From assembly GCA_963744255.1 (NCBI GenBank), contig CAVUSZ010000049.1, positions 83,724 through 147,723 on the forward strand: a DNA stretch of 64,000 nucleotides, written 5' to 3'. Each line of letters starts with the position of its first letter. Position 1 is the stretch's first letter. The translations under genes were made by a program, and so were the position numbers. Under the pieces are notes generated by a model, which worked only from the letters and a program-made list of their open reading frames with translations, searched no databases and had not been told where the DNA came from. Shown here piece by piece: positions 41,176 through 49,678 of the stretch. Origin of the DNA: DATEDA01 sp963744255. GTDB lineage: Bacteria; Pseudomonadota; Gammaproteobacteria; Burkholderiales; SG8-39.

Positions 41176-41694
41176 TCACGGCTCCAGGCTGTATCGCAGC
41201 AGCTCCAGCGCGCGCCGGATGTGGGCCTTGACCGTGCCGAGCGGCAGTTTCGAGTGCAATGCAATCTCCTGGTGCGATAGCCCGCGGAAGAACGCGAGCC
41301 CGATCATCTGGCGCTGGACCGGAGACAGTTTCGCGAGCGCCGCCTGCAGCGCCGTGCCCGACTGCGTGACCGCGAGCAGATCCTGAGGATCGCGTTCCCG
41401 CGGGCGCTCCTCGTCGTCCTCGACGAGCGTCTCGGGCGCCTCGTGCGCGAGCGCCGGGTCGCGCGCGCGGACCGCGTCGATCGCGCGGCTGCGGCAGATC
41501 ATGAGGAGCCAGGTCATGACCCTGCTTCGCGCCGCGTCGTAGCGCGCGGCCCCGGTCCAGCACTGGTAGTACACGTCCGCGGCGACTTCCTCGGCAGCCG
41601 CCGCGTTGCGGCAGATCCGCACCGCTAGCCCAAAGACCCGCGGCATGGTCGTGTCGTAGAAAGCCGCGAGCGCCCCCTCGTCGCCGCCGGCCAT
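41176..41694 (-). CDS. ECF sigma factor (RpoE-type), start uncertain
   Basis: 172 residues. Region 2 reads FYDTTMPRVFGLAVRICRNA and AAEEVAADVYYQCWTGAARY; region 4 reads LAKLSPVQRQMIGLAFFRGL then SHQEIALHSKLPLGTVKAHI. The only in-frame ATG is 41694, which lacks a ribosome site, yet the same frame reads well further upstream (LETGPEDALQADLAALVAR) before a stop. One extra base near 41757 would join that to ATG 41770, just downstream of a TATAAT box. So the true start may be 41770 with a frame error. Paired with the cupin anti-sigma two bases away. Likely targets include its own promoter and the ferritin-like/cytochrome genes downstream. Confidence 0.9.
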   Translation of the reverse strand: MAGGDEGALAAFYDTTMPRVFGLAVRICRNAAAAEEVAADVYYQCWTGAARYDAARSRVMTWLLMICRSRAIDAVRARDPALAHEAPETLVEDDEERPRERDPQDLLAVTQSGTALQAALAKLSPVQRQMIGLAFFRGLSHQEIALHSKLPLGTVKAHIRRALELLRYSLEP

Positions 41695-41770
41695 GCGGGC
41701 AACGAGCGCCGCAAGGTCCGCCTGGAGAGCATCTTCGGGCCCGGTCTCTAACGCAGGGGCGTCCCGCCAT

Positions 41771-41783
41771 GTGCCGGATTATA
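41771..41783 (-). promoter_or_regulatory. TATAAT box seven bases before a candidate sigma-factor start
   Basis: On the minus strand TATAAT (41783-41778) is followed by CCGGCAC and ATG 41770. A transcript starting at the normal distance would begin at this ATG, making it leaderless. Reading from this ATG only joins the sigma-factor frame if one base near 41757 is removed. Confidence 0.4.
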
Positions 41784-41940
41784 GGAGCGCTTCCGCCGAC
41801 CTCTCTGGGGCCGTCGGGGCCTTCGCCGGCGACCATCTCCACCACCGTATTCGCCGCCATCGTCTCCTCCGATGTTGGGGCCTATACGAGGGAAGAGCCG
41901 GATCGGATCACCTATCGACGTGAATCGAGGGCCGGAATGC

Positions 41941-42468
41941 TCACCCGCCCTCGAAGGCGAAGAGGGCGAACATCGAATGCCCCAGCGCCGCGAGGCGCCG
42001 CCGACCGCCCAGTTCGGGCAGCTCGATGACGAAGCAGCATTCGATCACCTCGCCGCCGGCCCCCTCGATCAGCTTCACCGCCGCCTCGGCGGTGCCGCCG
42101 GTCGCAATCAGGTCGTCGGCGACGAGAACCCGCTCACCCGGCCCGACCGCATCGACGTGCATCTCGATCCGGTCGGCACCGTACTCGAGCTCGTAGTCGT
42201 GGCCCACGGTCTCGGCCGGGAGCCGGCCGCGCTTGCGCAGCGGCACGAATCCCGCGCCGAGCTCGAACGCGACGGCAGCCGCGATGATGAACCCGCGTGC
42301 CTCGATCCCGGCGACCTTCGCGATGCGCCGATCCCGATAGCGTCCGGCGAGCTGCTCGATCGTGGTCCGGAAGCCGGCCGCATCTTTCAGGAGCGTCGTG
42401 ACGTCGCGGAACATCACCCCGGGCTTGGGGTAGTGCGGGATGGTGCGGACGAGGGATTTGATCGACAT
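41941..42468 (-). CDS. apt: Adenine phosphoribosyltransferase
   Basis: 175 residues. Makes AMP from adenine and PRPP. The PRPP-binding motif VLVADDLIATGGTAEAA is complete. The N-terminal IPHYPKPGVMFRDVTTLLKD and KVAGIEARGFIIAAAVAFEL, and FVPLRKRGRLPAETVGHDYE, are characteristic APT blocks. ATG 42468 gives the standard length. The gene stands alone. Between it and the sigma factor (41695-41940) lies the sigma promoter region. Confidence 0.97.
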   Translation of the reverse strand: MSIKSLVRTIPHYPKPGVMFRDVTTLLKDAAGFRTTIEQLAGRYRDRRIAKVAGIEARGFIIAAAVAFELGAGFVPLRKRGRLPAETVGHDYELEYGADRIEMHVDAVGPGERVLVADDLIATGGTAEAAVKLIEGAGGEVIECCFVIELPELGGRRRLAALGHSMFALFAFEGG

Positions 42469-42558
42469 GGCGGCGGTCGATGGCGCTCCGCGATTATGGC
42501 GGAGCCGGACTGCCGCGCACGCGCGATCGGCGAATCGGCGCGAGAGCGATGGTTGCGG

Positions 42559-42586
42559 TTGCGCGCGCCGGCCGGTCGCGCACAAT
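42559..42586 (+). promoter_or_regulatory. Sigma70-like promoter for the DUF4337 gene
   Basis: TTGCGC (42559-42564) and CACAAT (42581-42586) are separated by 16 bases, a fair -35/-10 pair. GGAGGGG follows 15 bases later, before ATG 42613. It lies in the divergent space between apt and the DUF4337 gene. Confidence 0.35.
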
Positions 42587-42612
42587 AGCGGCTTTTTGCG
42601 GAGGGGCACGAC

Positions 42613-43173
42613 ATGTCGGCAGCCGGCCACATCGATCCGTCGAACAAGAAGATCGCGCTTCTCATCGCGCTGCTCGCGCTGGTGCTCGCGGTGTCGGAGA
42701 CGCTGGGCAAAGGCGCACAGACCGGGGCGATCAGCCAGAACATCGAGGCGTCGAACCTGTGGTCCTTCTTCCAGGCGAAGACGATCCGCATGACGACGGT
42801 GCGGACCGCCGCGGAAGAGGCTGAGCTCGGCGCGTCCACGGCGGCGGGCGATACGCGCGCCGCCTACGACAAGCAGATCGATGCCTGGAAGAAGACCGCC
42901 GCGCGCTACGACTCCGAACCCGAGACCAACGAGGGCCGGAAAGAGCTCGCGGCGCGCGCCAAGGCCGCCGAGGAGAAGCGCGACCGCGCGCTCGCGGCCT
43001 ATCATCAGTTCGAGCTCGCCTCGGCCGTGGTTCAGGTCGGGATCGTGCTCGCGTCGGCTGCGATCATCACCAACGTGATGGCGCTGGCGTGGAGCGGCGC
43101 CGGGCTCGGGGTCGTCGGGCTCGTCTTCATGCTGATCGGTCTCTTTGCACCGACTGCAGTGCACTTCTTCTGA
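42613..43173 (+). CDS. DUF4337 membrane protein
   Basis: 186 residues. Helix 1 is IALLIALLALVLAVSETLGK; helices 2 and 3 are SAVVQVGIVLASAAIITNVM and GAGLGVVGLVFMLIGLFAP. Between them lies a long charged, probably coiled-coil segment (KQIDAWKKTAARYDSEPETN through AARAKAAEEKRDRALAAYHQ), and the IEASNLWSFFQAKTIRMT block is diagnostic of DUF4337. Function unknown; the shape suggests an inner-membrane scaffold. The ribosome site GGAGGGG precedes the ATG. Confidence 0.85.
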   Translation: MSAAGHIDPSNKKIALLIALLALVLAVSETLGKGAQTGAISQNIEASNLWSFFQAKTIRMTTVRTAAEEAELGASTAAGDTRAAYDKQIDAWKKTAARYDSEPETNEGRKELAARAKAAEEKRDRALAAYHQFELASAVVQVGIVLASAAIITNVMALAWSGAGLGVVGLVFMLIGLFAPTAVHFF

Positions 43174-43346
43174 ACGCATGGTCGCCCGCTTCAGAGCTCC
43201 GACGCGGCACAACCGGTTGAGAAGCGGGTAGAGCGCCGTTGACGCGGCGCAGCCGTGGAGCTAGTCGTCGAACTGACGGTCCAGAAAAGGATCGCAGCCG
43301 CCGTGGACGAACGCCACGGCGGCTCGCGACAGCGAGCCGAGCTCGA

Positions 43347-43457
43347 TGTCGGCCGAGAATCCTTCCGACGCTACCGCTCGACCGGCTTGCCGACGCGCAC
43401 GTCGCGGTCGAGGAGGGCGCGATCGGCAAGGTCATCGTCCGGATCGGGGACTGCTGA
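43347..43457 (+). pseudogene. C-terminal scrap of a quinone oxidoreductase/alcohol dehydrogenase
   Basis: In one plus frame the sequence RILPTLPLDRLADAHVAVEE followed by GAIGKVIVRIGDC ends at TGA 43455-43457. PLDRLADAH.A.EEG...GKVIV is the standard end of zinc-type quinone oxidoreductases (MDR family). Nothing upstream in any frame extends it convincingly, and no start codon fits. It appears to be a relic left in the gap between DUF4337 and the DUF6600 gene. Confidence 0.5.
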
Positions 43458-43466
43458 AGGCGCGCA

Positions 43467-45452
43467 TCACCCGCCGCGCCGCTCGCCTTGTCGCGCCTCG
43501 CGCGGCTGGCCTCGATTGGCTTCGGGCCGTGGCGTTCGCTGCTCGCGGGGCGCGGCTTGCGGGAGCGCCATCGAGGGCGGCGCCGCAGGCGCGCGCATCG
43601 CCGCCGCGGGCGGCTGAATGGGCGCTGGCGGTCGCGGCGCGGGTGCGACGACCGCAGGCCGCGAACCGTCGCGGCGATCGGCCCGTTCGCGTGCCGCCGG
43701 CGGCGTCAGGACGCGAGGCGCCGCGGGCGTGGTCACTACCGGCGCCGCCACGGGACGTTCGCGCTGGACGGGAGGCTCGGGACGCCGGATCGACTCCTCG
43801 CGACGCCGCTCGCGTTCGACGGCCACCGGCGGAACCGGCGCGGCCACCGGCGCTGGCTGCGGCGGCGCGGGACGCTCGCGGTCGATGCGCGGCTCCGGGC
43901 GCCGAAACGGTTCCCCGCGTCGATGCTCGCGCTCGACGGCGACCGGCGGCGCCGGCGCGGTCGCGGCGGGCGCAGGCTGCTGCGGGACAGGGCGGTCTCG
44001 GCCGACTCGCGTCTCAGGACGTCGATCGGTCTCATCGCGACGACGTTCGGGCTCGACGGCGACCGGCGGGACTGCCTTCACCGCCGGCGCATTCACCGCC
44101 GGTGACGGGGGCGCGGCGGCTTGCGGGCGCCGCGTCCATCGCCCATCGTCGTCCCGCCGTTGCGCCCCGAACTGGCGCGGCGGGCGGGCAGCGGTCGCCG
44201 GTGGCGCATTCGACGCTGCGGCGTCTGCCGCGAGATCCGCGTGCCGCACGCGCACGGCCGACCGCCCGACCGGCTGGCCGCCCGACACCGCGGCGGCCGG
44301 GACCACGGTCACCGCGCGCTCAACGTGCCGGTGCGCGTACGGCGGCTGGATGTTGGTGACGTTGACGATGTTCGTGACGTGCGCGACGTTCACGTTGCGC
44401 ACATAGCCGGTGCTGCAGCGATAGGCGGGAACGAACACCTCTCGCGGCGCGAGCGGGAACCAGCCCACGGCGGGCACCCGGCCGATCGCCACGGTCACGC
44501 TCCAGCCCGGTCGAGCGACCCACCCCACCAGCGCGGGCGCGTACACCGGCCGCGCGACGACCGCGCCCGGAACCCAGCCCCACACGCCTCCAACGAGTGC
44601 CCAGCGGCCGTAGTGGAACGGCGCGAAACCCCATGGCGCCTCGTCGATCCACGTCCAGCCCCACGGCTCGACCCACGCCCAGCGACCGGCGCGATACGGC
44701 GCCCAGCCGGCGGGAACCGCGCGCGGATACCAGACCGGTCCATAGGCCGGCGTTTCGCGCCAGTCGCCATGGTCGTCGAGGGATTCGTAGCCGGTCGTCT
44801 CGGGCGAGACGTAGCGCGCGCTTTGCCCAGCATCATCGCGGCGGTCGCGGGCGAGCGTCCAGTCGTCGAACGCGTCGGTGAACGCCTCGACGACGCGTGC
44901 GCCGCCGCTCGGTCCGACCTCCGCGCGCCGGCCGGCTCTCACCGCGATCACCGTGCCGTCCGCATCGACGCGCGCGCCGCCCTCGAAGACGCTCACCGCC
45001 GTGGTATCCGGCGCGCGACCCGCTTCGAAGCGATAGCGGCCCGGTTCGGTCAGCGATACCCGCGCGTCCCGGGTCTCGAGCACGAGCTCGTCGGCGACCT
45101 CCCGGCTGCGGACGCGCAGGGTGACCACGCCGTACTCGAGGCGCAGCCCGATCGACTCGTCGTCGAGCCGGACGAACTCGAGCCCGGATGCGCCGTCGAG
45201 ACGCACTGCGGTCGACCCGATGCGCACCTCGGCCCGACCGCCCGGGGCGGTCGCGATCGCCGCACCGCTCGTCACCGGCCAGTTGAGCGCGGCTGGCGCC
45301 GACTCGCGCATGCCGATGTCGTGGAACGTGACCTCGCCTTCGATCAGGCTGATCCGGCCGACGCGGGCCGGGGGATCGGCGAACGCGCTCGACGCCGCGC
45401 CGGCGATGAAGAGGACCAAGGGGGTTACGAGTGAGCGGGCGAATCGACGCAT
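43467..45452 (-). CDS. Exported DUF6600/FecR-like protein with a repetitive Pro/Arg tail
   Basis: 661 residues. The signal peptide (LVTPLVLFIAGAASSAFADP) is followed by a FecR-like domain (RISLIEGEVTFHDIG, TAPGGRAEVRIGSTAVRLDG, RAGRRAEVG). A DUF6600 domain then shows repeated Trp/Tyr strands: GPVWYPRAVPAGWAPYRAGR, WAWVEPWGWTWIDEAPWGFA, PFHYGRWALVGGVWGWVPGA. The last 220 residues are low-complexity repeats of the type PPVAVERExRRxExxRRPEP followed by RxxRERP, at least three copies. These proteins are periplasmic or outer-membrane associated and of unknown function. The arginine-rich tail may bind nucleic acid, LPS or peptidoglycan. Confidence 0.85.
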   Translation of the reverse strand: MRRFARSLVTPLVLFIAGAASSAFADPPARVGRISLIEGEVTFHDIGMRESAPAALNWPVTSGAAIATAPGGRAEVRIGSTAVRLDGASGLEFVRLDDESIGLRLEYGVVTLRVRSREVADELVLETRDARVSLTEPGRYRFEAGRAPDTTAVSVFEGGARVDADGTVIAVRAGRRAEVGPSGGARVVEAFTDAFDDWTLARDRRDDAGQSARYVSPETTGYESLDDHGDWRETPAYGPVWYPRAVPAGWAPYRAGRWAWVEPWGWTWIDEAPWGFAPFHYGRWALVGGVWGWVPGAVVARPVYAPALVGWVARPGWSVTVAIGRVPAVGWFPLAPREVFVPAYRCSTGYVRNVNVAHVTNIVNVTNIQPPYAHRHVERAVTVVPAAAVSGGQPVGRSAVRVRHADLAADAAASNAPPATAARPPRQFGAQRRDDDGRWTRRPQAAAPPSPAVNAPAVKAVPPVAVEPERRRDETDRRPETRVGRDRPVPQQPAPAATAPAPPVAVEREHRRGEPFRRPEPRIDRERPAPPQPAPVAAPVPPVAVERERRREESIRRPEPPVQRERPVAAPVVTTPAAPRVLTPPAARERADRRDGSRPAVVAPAPRPPAPIQPPAAAMRAPAAPPSMALPQAAPREQRTPRPEANRGQPREARQGERRGG

Positions 45453-45856
45453 TGCACCCTCCTTGCTGCGCCGCTTGGCGCCTGATGCTTTAGGCTTAGA
45501 ACGGCCGGGAGCGGTGGCGGTTTAGCGCCGAAACAAAGGGTTTCACTTCTCCGCGGCAACGCGAAGAGAGCGCCGCGCTATCGAAGCGAATCAGGGGGTT
45601 GCGGTGGCGCTACCCCCTGAACTGTGCACGTGCTAGGCCGTCTTCAGCGCCCCCGGCGTGAACGGCACCGAGCAGTGCGGACACGGAGCGAATTCAAGGC
45701 GCACGCAAGGGTGGCGCGCACGCAAGGGGGTCTGTCGCGAAGCAACATGCGCGGATCCCCGCGCAAGACCCTCATCGAATTGGAGATTCCACGCGCCTAT
45801 GGACGCGAGATGAGGAGAACGCGGTGTCCGCGAGCGCCGGCGCGCGCGCCGCTTGC
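45453..45856. other. 404-bp gap between the DUF6600 and GST genes, with a hairpin
   Basis: TCAGGGGGT (45591-45599) pairs perfectly with ACCCCCTGA (45612-45620), a 9-bp stem with a 12-base loop; either a GST-side terminator or a leader hairpin for DUF6600. GCGCACGCAAGGG is repeated at 45699 and 45716. A short minus-strand frame ending FAPCPHCSVPFTPGALKTA has a CPHC pair but no start or upstream protein-like sequence, so it may be a relic. I see no complete gene. Confidence 0.5.
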
Positions 45857-46474
45857 TCAGATCGAAACCGTCATTCCCCTGGCGACGGCCGGCCGCGCGC
45901 CGACCCGCGCGATCCACGCGAGGAGGCTCGGGAACACCCCCGCCTGTTCCAGCGCGCTCTTCCGCTGGTTGGCGACCGGGTAGAACGCGACGTCGGCGAC
46001 GGAGTACTCGTCGGAGAGATACTCGCGCTCGGCGAGGCGGCGATCGAAGACGCCGAAGAACCGGAGCAGGCGCTCCTCGAAGAACGCGATGTTCGCCGGC
46101 GCCTTCTCCGGCGCGTTGTTCGCGAGCTGGAAGATCGCGCCGCCGGTCACCGCGCAGTCGGTGCACGCGAACATGAACCACTGCAGCGCCGCCGCCCTGC
46201 GCGCCGGATCCTTCGGCAGCAGCTTCGCCGTCTTCTCGGCGAGGTAGAGCGCGATCGCGCCCGACTGCGCCAGCGCGAGCGGCTTCCCGCCGGGGCCCTC
46301 GTGATCGACTATCGCCGGAATGGTGCCGGCGGGGTTGATCGCGAGGTACTCGGGCTTTCGCTGCTCGCCCGCGGCGAGATTGAGCTTGTGCGTGCGGTAG
46401 CGAAGGCCCGACTCTTCGAGGGCAATCGCGGCGCGATGGCCGTTGCCGGTGCCGGAGGTGTAGAAGTCGATCAT
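45857..46474 (-). CDS. Glutathione S-transferase (YghU/YfcG-like)
   Basis: 205 residues. The N-terminal thioredoxin-like domain has MIDFYTSGTGNGHRAAIALE and the glutathione site YLAINPAGTIPAIVDHEG followed by LAQSGAIALYLAEKTAKLLP. The C-terminal helical domain includes EREYLSDEYSVADVAFYPVA. The group resembles Nu-class/YghU enzymes with GSH-disulphide reductase or peroxidase activity. It starts 20 bp after htpX ends, so the two are probably cotranscribed. Confidence 0.93.
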   Translation of the reverse strand: MIDFYTSGTGNGHRAAIALEESGLRYRTHKLNLAAGEQRKPEYLAINPAGTIPAIVDHEGPGGKPLALAQSGAIALYLAEKTAKLLPKDPARRAAALQWFMFACTDCAVTGGAIFQLANNAPEKAPANIAFFEERLLRFFGVFDRRLAEREYLSDEYSVADVAFYPVANQRKSALEQAGVFPSLLAWIARVGARPAVARGMTVSI

Positions 46475-46494
46475 TTTCGAACCCCTGTTCCTGG

Positions 46495-47364
46495 TCAGCT
46501 GCGGCCTTGCAACGCCGCGATCCGCTGCTCGATCGGCGGATGGGTCGAGAAGAGCGCCATCCAGCCGGGCCGGTCGTTGATGGCGAGCGCCTTGATCGAC
46601 TCCGGCAGCTGGCCGGGATCCATGCCGCCGAGGCGCGCGAGCGCGTTGATCATCGGCCGCGGGCTGCGCAGGTACTGTGCCGAGCCCGCGTCGGCGCGGA
46701 ACTCCCGCCGCCGCGAGAACCAGGCGACGATGATCGAGGCGAGCAGCCCGAACACGATCTGGCACACGATCACCGTGATGAAGAAGCCCGGCCCGGTGCC
46801 GCGCTCGGTGCGAAAGATCGTCCTGTCGACGATCATTCCGACGATCCGCGAAAGGAAGATCACGAAGGTGTTCACGACGCCCTGGAGCAGCGTCATCGTC
46901 ACCATGTCGCCGTTCGCGATGTGCGCGACCTCGTGGCCAAGCACCGCCTCGACTTCCTCCTGGTTCATCGACTGGAGGAGGCCGGTCGAGACCGCGACGA
47001 GCGCCGAGTTCTTGAACGCGCCGGTCGCGAACGCGTTCGGGTCGCCCTCGAAGATCGCGACCTCCGGCATGCCGATGCCCGCTGTCTGCGCGAGCTTGCG
47101 CACGGACTCGACCAGAAAGTGCTGGTTGGTGCCCTCGGAGCCGTCGATCACCTGCGCGCGCGTCGACCACTTGGCCATCGGCTTGGAGATCAGGAGCGAG
47201 ATGATGGAGCCGCCGAAGCCGAGCACGAGCGACAACACGAGCAGCGGCCCGAGCTGCATCCCCTGCTGCGCCATCGCCTGGTCGATCCCGAGGAGCTTCA
47301 GGACGATCGTCAGCACCGCCACGACGGCGATGTTGGTGAGCACGAACAGCACGATGCGCATCAT
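46495..47364 (-). CDS. htpX: Heat-shock zinc metalloprotease HtpX
   Basis: 289 residues. Inner-membrane protease that degrades misfolded membrane proteins. The zinc motif HEVAHIANGD is intact, with the third ligand Glu in RRREFRADAGSAQYL. Two N-terminal helices (LFVLTNIAVVAVLTIVLKLL, LLVLSLVLGFGGSIISLLIS) and two later ones flank the active site. FATGAFKNSALVAVSTGLLQ is a conserved block. It starts at ATG 47364 or 47361. Downstream of it lies the GST gene. Confidence 0.97.
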   Translation of the reverse strand: MMRIVLFVLTNIAVVAVLTIVLKLLGIDQAMAQQGMQLGPLLVLSLVLGFGGSIISLLISKPMAKWSTRAQVIDGSEGTNQHFLVESVRKLAQTAGIGMPEVAIFEGDPNAFATGAFKNSALVAVSTGLLQSMNQEEVEAVLGHEVAHIANGDMVTMTLLQGVVNTFVIFLSRIVGMIVDRTIFRTERGTGPGFFITVIVCQIVFGLLASIIVAWFSRRREFRADAGSAQYLRSPRPMINALARLGGMDPGQLPESIKALAINDRPGWMALFSTHPPIEQRIAALQGRS

Positions 47365-47568
47365 TTCGGCCTCCTTTGTTGTGGATGCTGTGCGGGCGCG
47401 GATTGTACCGCGCGTGCCGCGGCGAGCCGATGAACGGGAACCCGACTGGCGAGCCAGCGCCCCTCAGCGGCGGATCCAAGGGGACTCGGACCCTTGTTCC
47501 GAGGGGGCCCGGAGCGAGCGACCCCATTTGTTGGGCGGGCGTGTTCGAGGCCGGCCGGCGGCAGCTTG

Positions 47569-48501
47569 TCACGGCCGCTGTCCGGGCCCGCGTCGATCGC
47601 TGGCGCCGGGGGAGGACCGCGCCGGCAGAGCGACGAGCGCGACGCCGAGACAGGTGACGGCGATCCCGGCTACGCTCAGCGCGGTCGGCACGACATCGAA
47701 CATGACGTACTCGAGCGCGACCGCCAGGATCGGCGTGAGGTAGAAGAGGCTCGTCACCCGCGCTGCCGCGCCGTGCCGCATCAGGGTGTGCAGGGCATTC
47801 ACGGCGAGGATCGAAGCGAAGATCACCAGGAACCCGATCGAGGCCACGAGCTGCCACGTCCACGCGATCCGCGCACCTTCGACCACATACGCGAGCGGCG
47901 CCATCACCACGAGGCAGGCGGCGAACTGCACGAACGGCGCGCCGCGCAGGTCTACCGCGCGGCAGAAAGTGCGCTGGTAAAGCGTTCCCGCGGTGGCGGC
48001 CACGAGCGAGATGCTCACCGCGACGAGGCTGCCGATCGTCATCGCGCGCACGTCGATCTTGTGCCACACCACGAGGACGACGCCGGCGAGGCCGAGCCCG
48101 ATACCCGTCCATTGCGCCGGCGAGAGGCGCTCGTGCATCCAGCGCGCCGCGATCACCGCGGTGAGCAGCGGCTGCGCGGAGAGAATCAGCGCGGTGATCC
48201 CGGCCGAAAGGCCGAGGTACTGCGTGTAGTGGCTCCCGCCGAGGTTCACGGCGTGCATCAGCAGTCCGGCGACGACGACGTGCGCGAGCTCGGTGCGCGA
48301 GGCAGGCCACTGCGGTCGCAGGACGAGGACGACCGGCGCCATCAGCACGAGTCCGAGGACGAACCGCAGCGTGAGGAACGTGAACGGCGCGGCATACTGC
48401 AGCCCGACCTTCGTGGCGAGGAAACCTGCGCCCCACACGGTGACGAAGTACCAGGCGAGAAAAGCGTCGAGCCAGCGGCGCTCGGAGGTCGAAAAGGGCA
48501 A
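47569..48501 (-). CDS. EamA-family transporter
   Basis: 310 residues with ten helices: FLAWYFVTVWGAGFLATKVG begins the first repeat, and LFYLTPILAVALEYVMFDVV belongs to the second. GGSHYTQYLGLSAGITALIL is typical of the family. Inner-membrane exporter of unknown substrate. The tail (ARSSPGASDRRGPGQRP) is polar and cytoplasmic. It is the third EamA protein of the window and has no obvious partner gene. Confidence 0.92.
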   Translation of the reverse strand: MPFSTSERRWLDAFLAWYFVTVWGAGFLATKVGLQYAAPFTFLTLRFVLGLVLMAPVVLVLRPQWPASRTELAHVVVAGLLMHAVNLGGSHYTQYLGLSAGITALILSAQPLLTAVIAARWMHERLSPAQWTGIGLGLAGVVLVVWHKIDVRAMTIGSLVAVSISLVAATAGTLYQRTFCRAVDLRGAPFVQFAACLVVMAPLAYVVEGARIAWTWQLVASIGFLVIFASILAVNALHTLMRHGAAARVTSLFYLTPILAVALEYVMFDVVPTALSVAGIAVTCLGVALVALPARSSPGASDRRGPGQRP

Positions 48502-48640
48502 CGGGACTGTCGTCGGGAGCGAGGCGGGCGGATTCTACCGTCCGGCCGCATCCCGCCGCGCGTTCACGCCGTAGGTGCCCGCGCCGAGACCGATGCCGAG
48601 CGCGACGAGGGATACGCAGTACGCCGCGGGCAACGCAGAG

Positions 48641-49387
48641 CTAGGACCGCAACGCCGCCCGCGCGGCGGCGAGCTCGGCGCTCGCGCGCGCCAGTTCCGC
48701 CCCGGACATCTCATATGCCCAGACGTAGTGTGGCGACGTCAACTCGACCGCGACGAACATGAAGCGCGGCGTGCGGCCGGTCAGGCGCTGCACCGCCTCG
48801 ACGTAGTGTGCGGCCTTGAGGTCGTATCCGAAGCGGCGGCGGGTGCGCGCGAATGCGCGCGGGCGGATGTCGCCGGTCGTCTTGAGCTCGAGCACGAGCT
48901 CGTCGGTGAAGCAGTCGGGGCGCGCCTTCCACCGCCGGCCGAGCTCGTCCGTCCAGTAGATCGAGAGCTCCTTCATGCCCGCGTCGATCAGGCTGCCGAG
49001 CGGCGCGCGCGGGTAGGCGCGGATCGCCTCCTGCGCGGCGGCGAGCTGTGCGTATTCCCCGCTTGCGAGCCAGGTCCGCCGCTCGATCGCGTCGGGCAGC
49101 TCATCCGCGGGCGGCGCCGGCGAATCTCGATCGAGCACGAGGTACTCGCGGGCGAAGCGGGCCGGCTCGAGCACGAGCGCGTGCAGCGCCTGCGCGAGGC
49201 GCTGCGCCGGATCGTCCTCGATGCGCGGCGCGAGCGGCGTCTCGCCGGTGCGCGCGGCACGGCGGAGCATCGAAGCGGAGACGTAATCGGTGCGGGCGAG
49301 ATAGGCGGCGAGCGGCTCCTGGCGGACGAAACATGCGTTATCCGCTTTCGGCGCCCGCTCGCGGACGAGATCGTCGATGGTTCGCAT
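48641..49387 (-). CDS. RecE/exodeoxyribonuclease VIII-like PD-(D/E)XK nuclease domain protein
   Basis: 248 residues. YVSASMLRRAARTGETPLAP, LAQALHALVLEPARFAREYL and WKARPDCFTDELVLELKTTG match the nuclease domain of phage RecE-type proteins (DUF3799/PDDEXK), with catalytic D-x(n)-E-x-K in RPDCFTDELVLELKT. The helix YDLKAAHYVEAVQRLTG follows as expected. Such domains process DNA ends for single-strand annealing. No RecT/Bet annealing partner or phage genes are adjacent, which is unusual. It may be a domesticated phage gene. Confidence 0.8.
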   Translation of the reverse strand: MRTIDDLVRERAPKADNACFVRQEPLAAYLARTDYVSASMLRRAARTGETPLAPRIEDDPAQRLAQALHALVLEPARFAREYLVLDRDSPAPPADELPDAIERRTWLASGEYAQLAAAQEAIRAYPRAPLGSLIDAGMKELSIYWTDELGRRWKARPDCFTDELVLELKTTGDIRPRAFARTRRRFGYDLKAAHYVEAVQRLTGRTPRFMFVAVELTSPHYVWAYEMSGAELARASAELAAARAALRS

Positions 49388-49678
49388 CGGAGTGCGCCCG
49401 ATTCTGCGGGGCGCGTTCTACGGGGTGATGACAACTGTCACGGGTAGACCGCGCCTTCCGGCGGCGGTTCCGCCAGCCGGGCCCGGGCTCAGCCTATCGC
49501 ACCGCCCAGCGAGAGTTTTCCGCCTGGGTGGCGGGGCAGGCGCCCCGACGGTCGATCTTTCCCGCCCCCCAAAAGCGCACAAACCCGCAGCTAACCCCCG
49601 GCGCAGGTGGACTTTTCGGGGCTCGCCTCGCATGATCACGGCTCTCCGGGGCGCGCCCGCTACGCCGGCGGATGCCCA
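49388..49678. other. 291-bp divergent promoter region, no gene seen
   Basis: It separates the RecE-like gene (minus) and the GAF-GGDEF gene (plus). It has C-rich tracts (CGCCCCCCAAAAGCGCAC) and GC hairpin potential but no convincing promoter hexamers, riboswitch or small gene. Confidence 0.4.

Noticed and set aside
45640..45735. Minus-strand frame with CPHC, possible zinc ribbon
   Set aside because: No start codon or sensible upstream sequence; kept only as a possible relic in the gap entry.
47440..47560. tRNA-like T-arm (GGGTCCGAGTCCC on the minus strand) downstream of the EamA gene
   Set aside because: The loop lacks the TTC of the T-loop and no matching acceptor stem or anticodon arm can be folded upstream.
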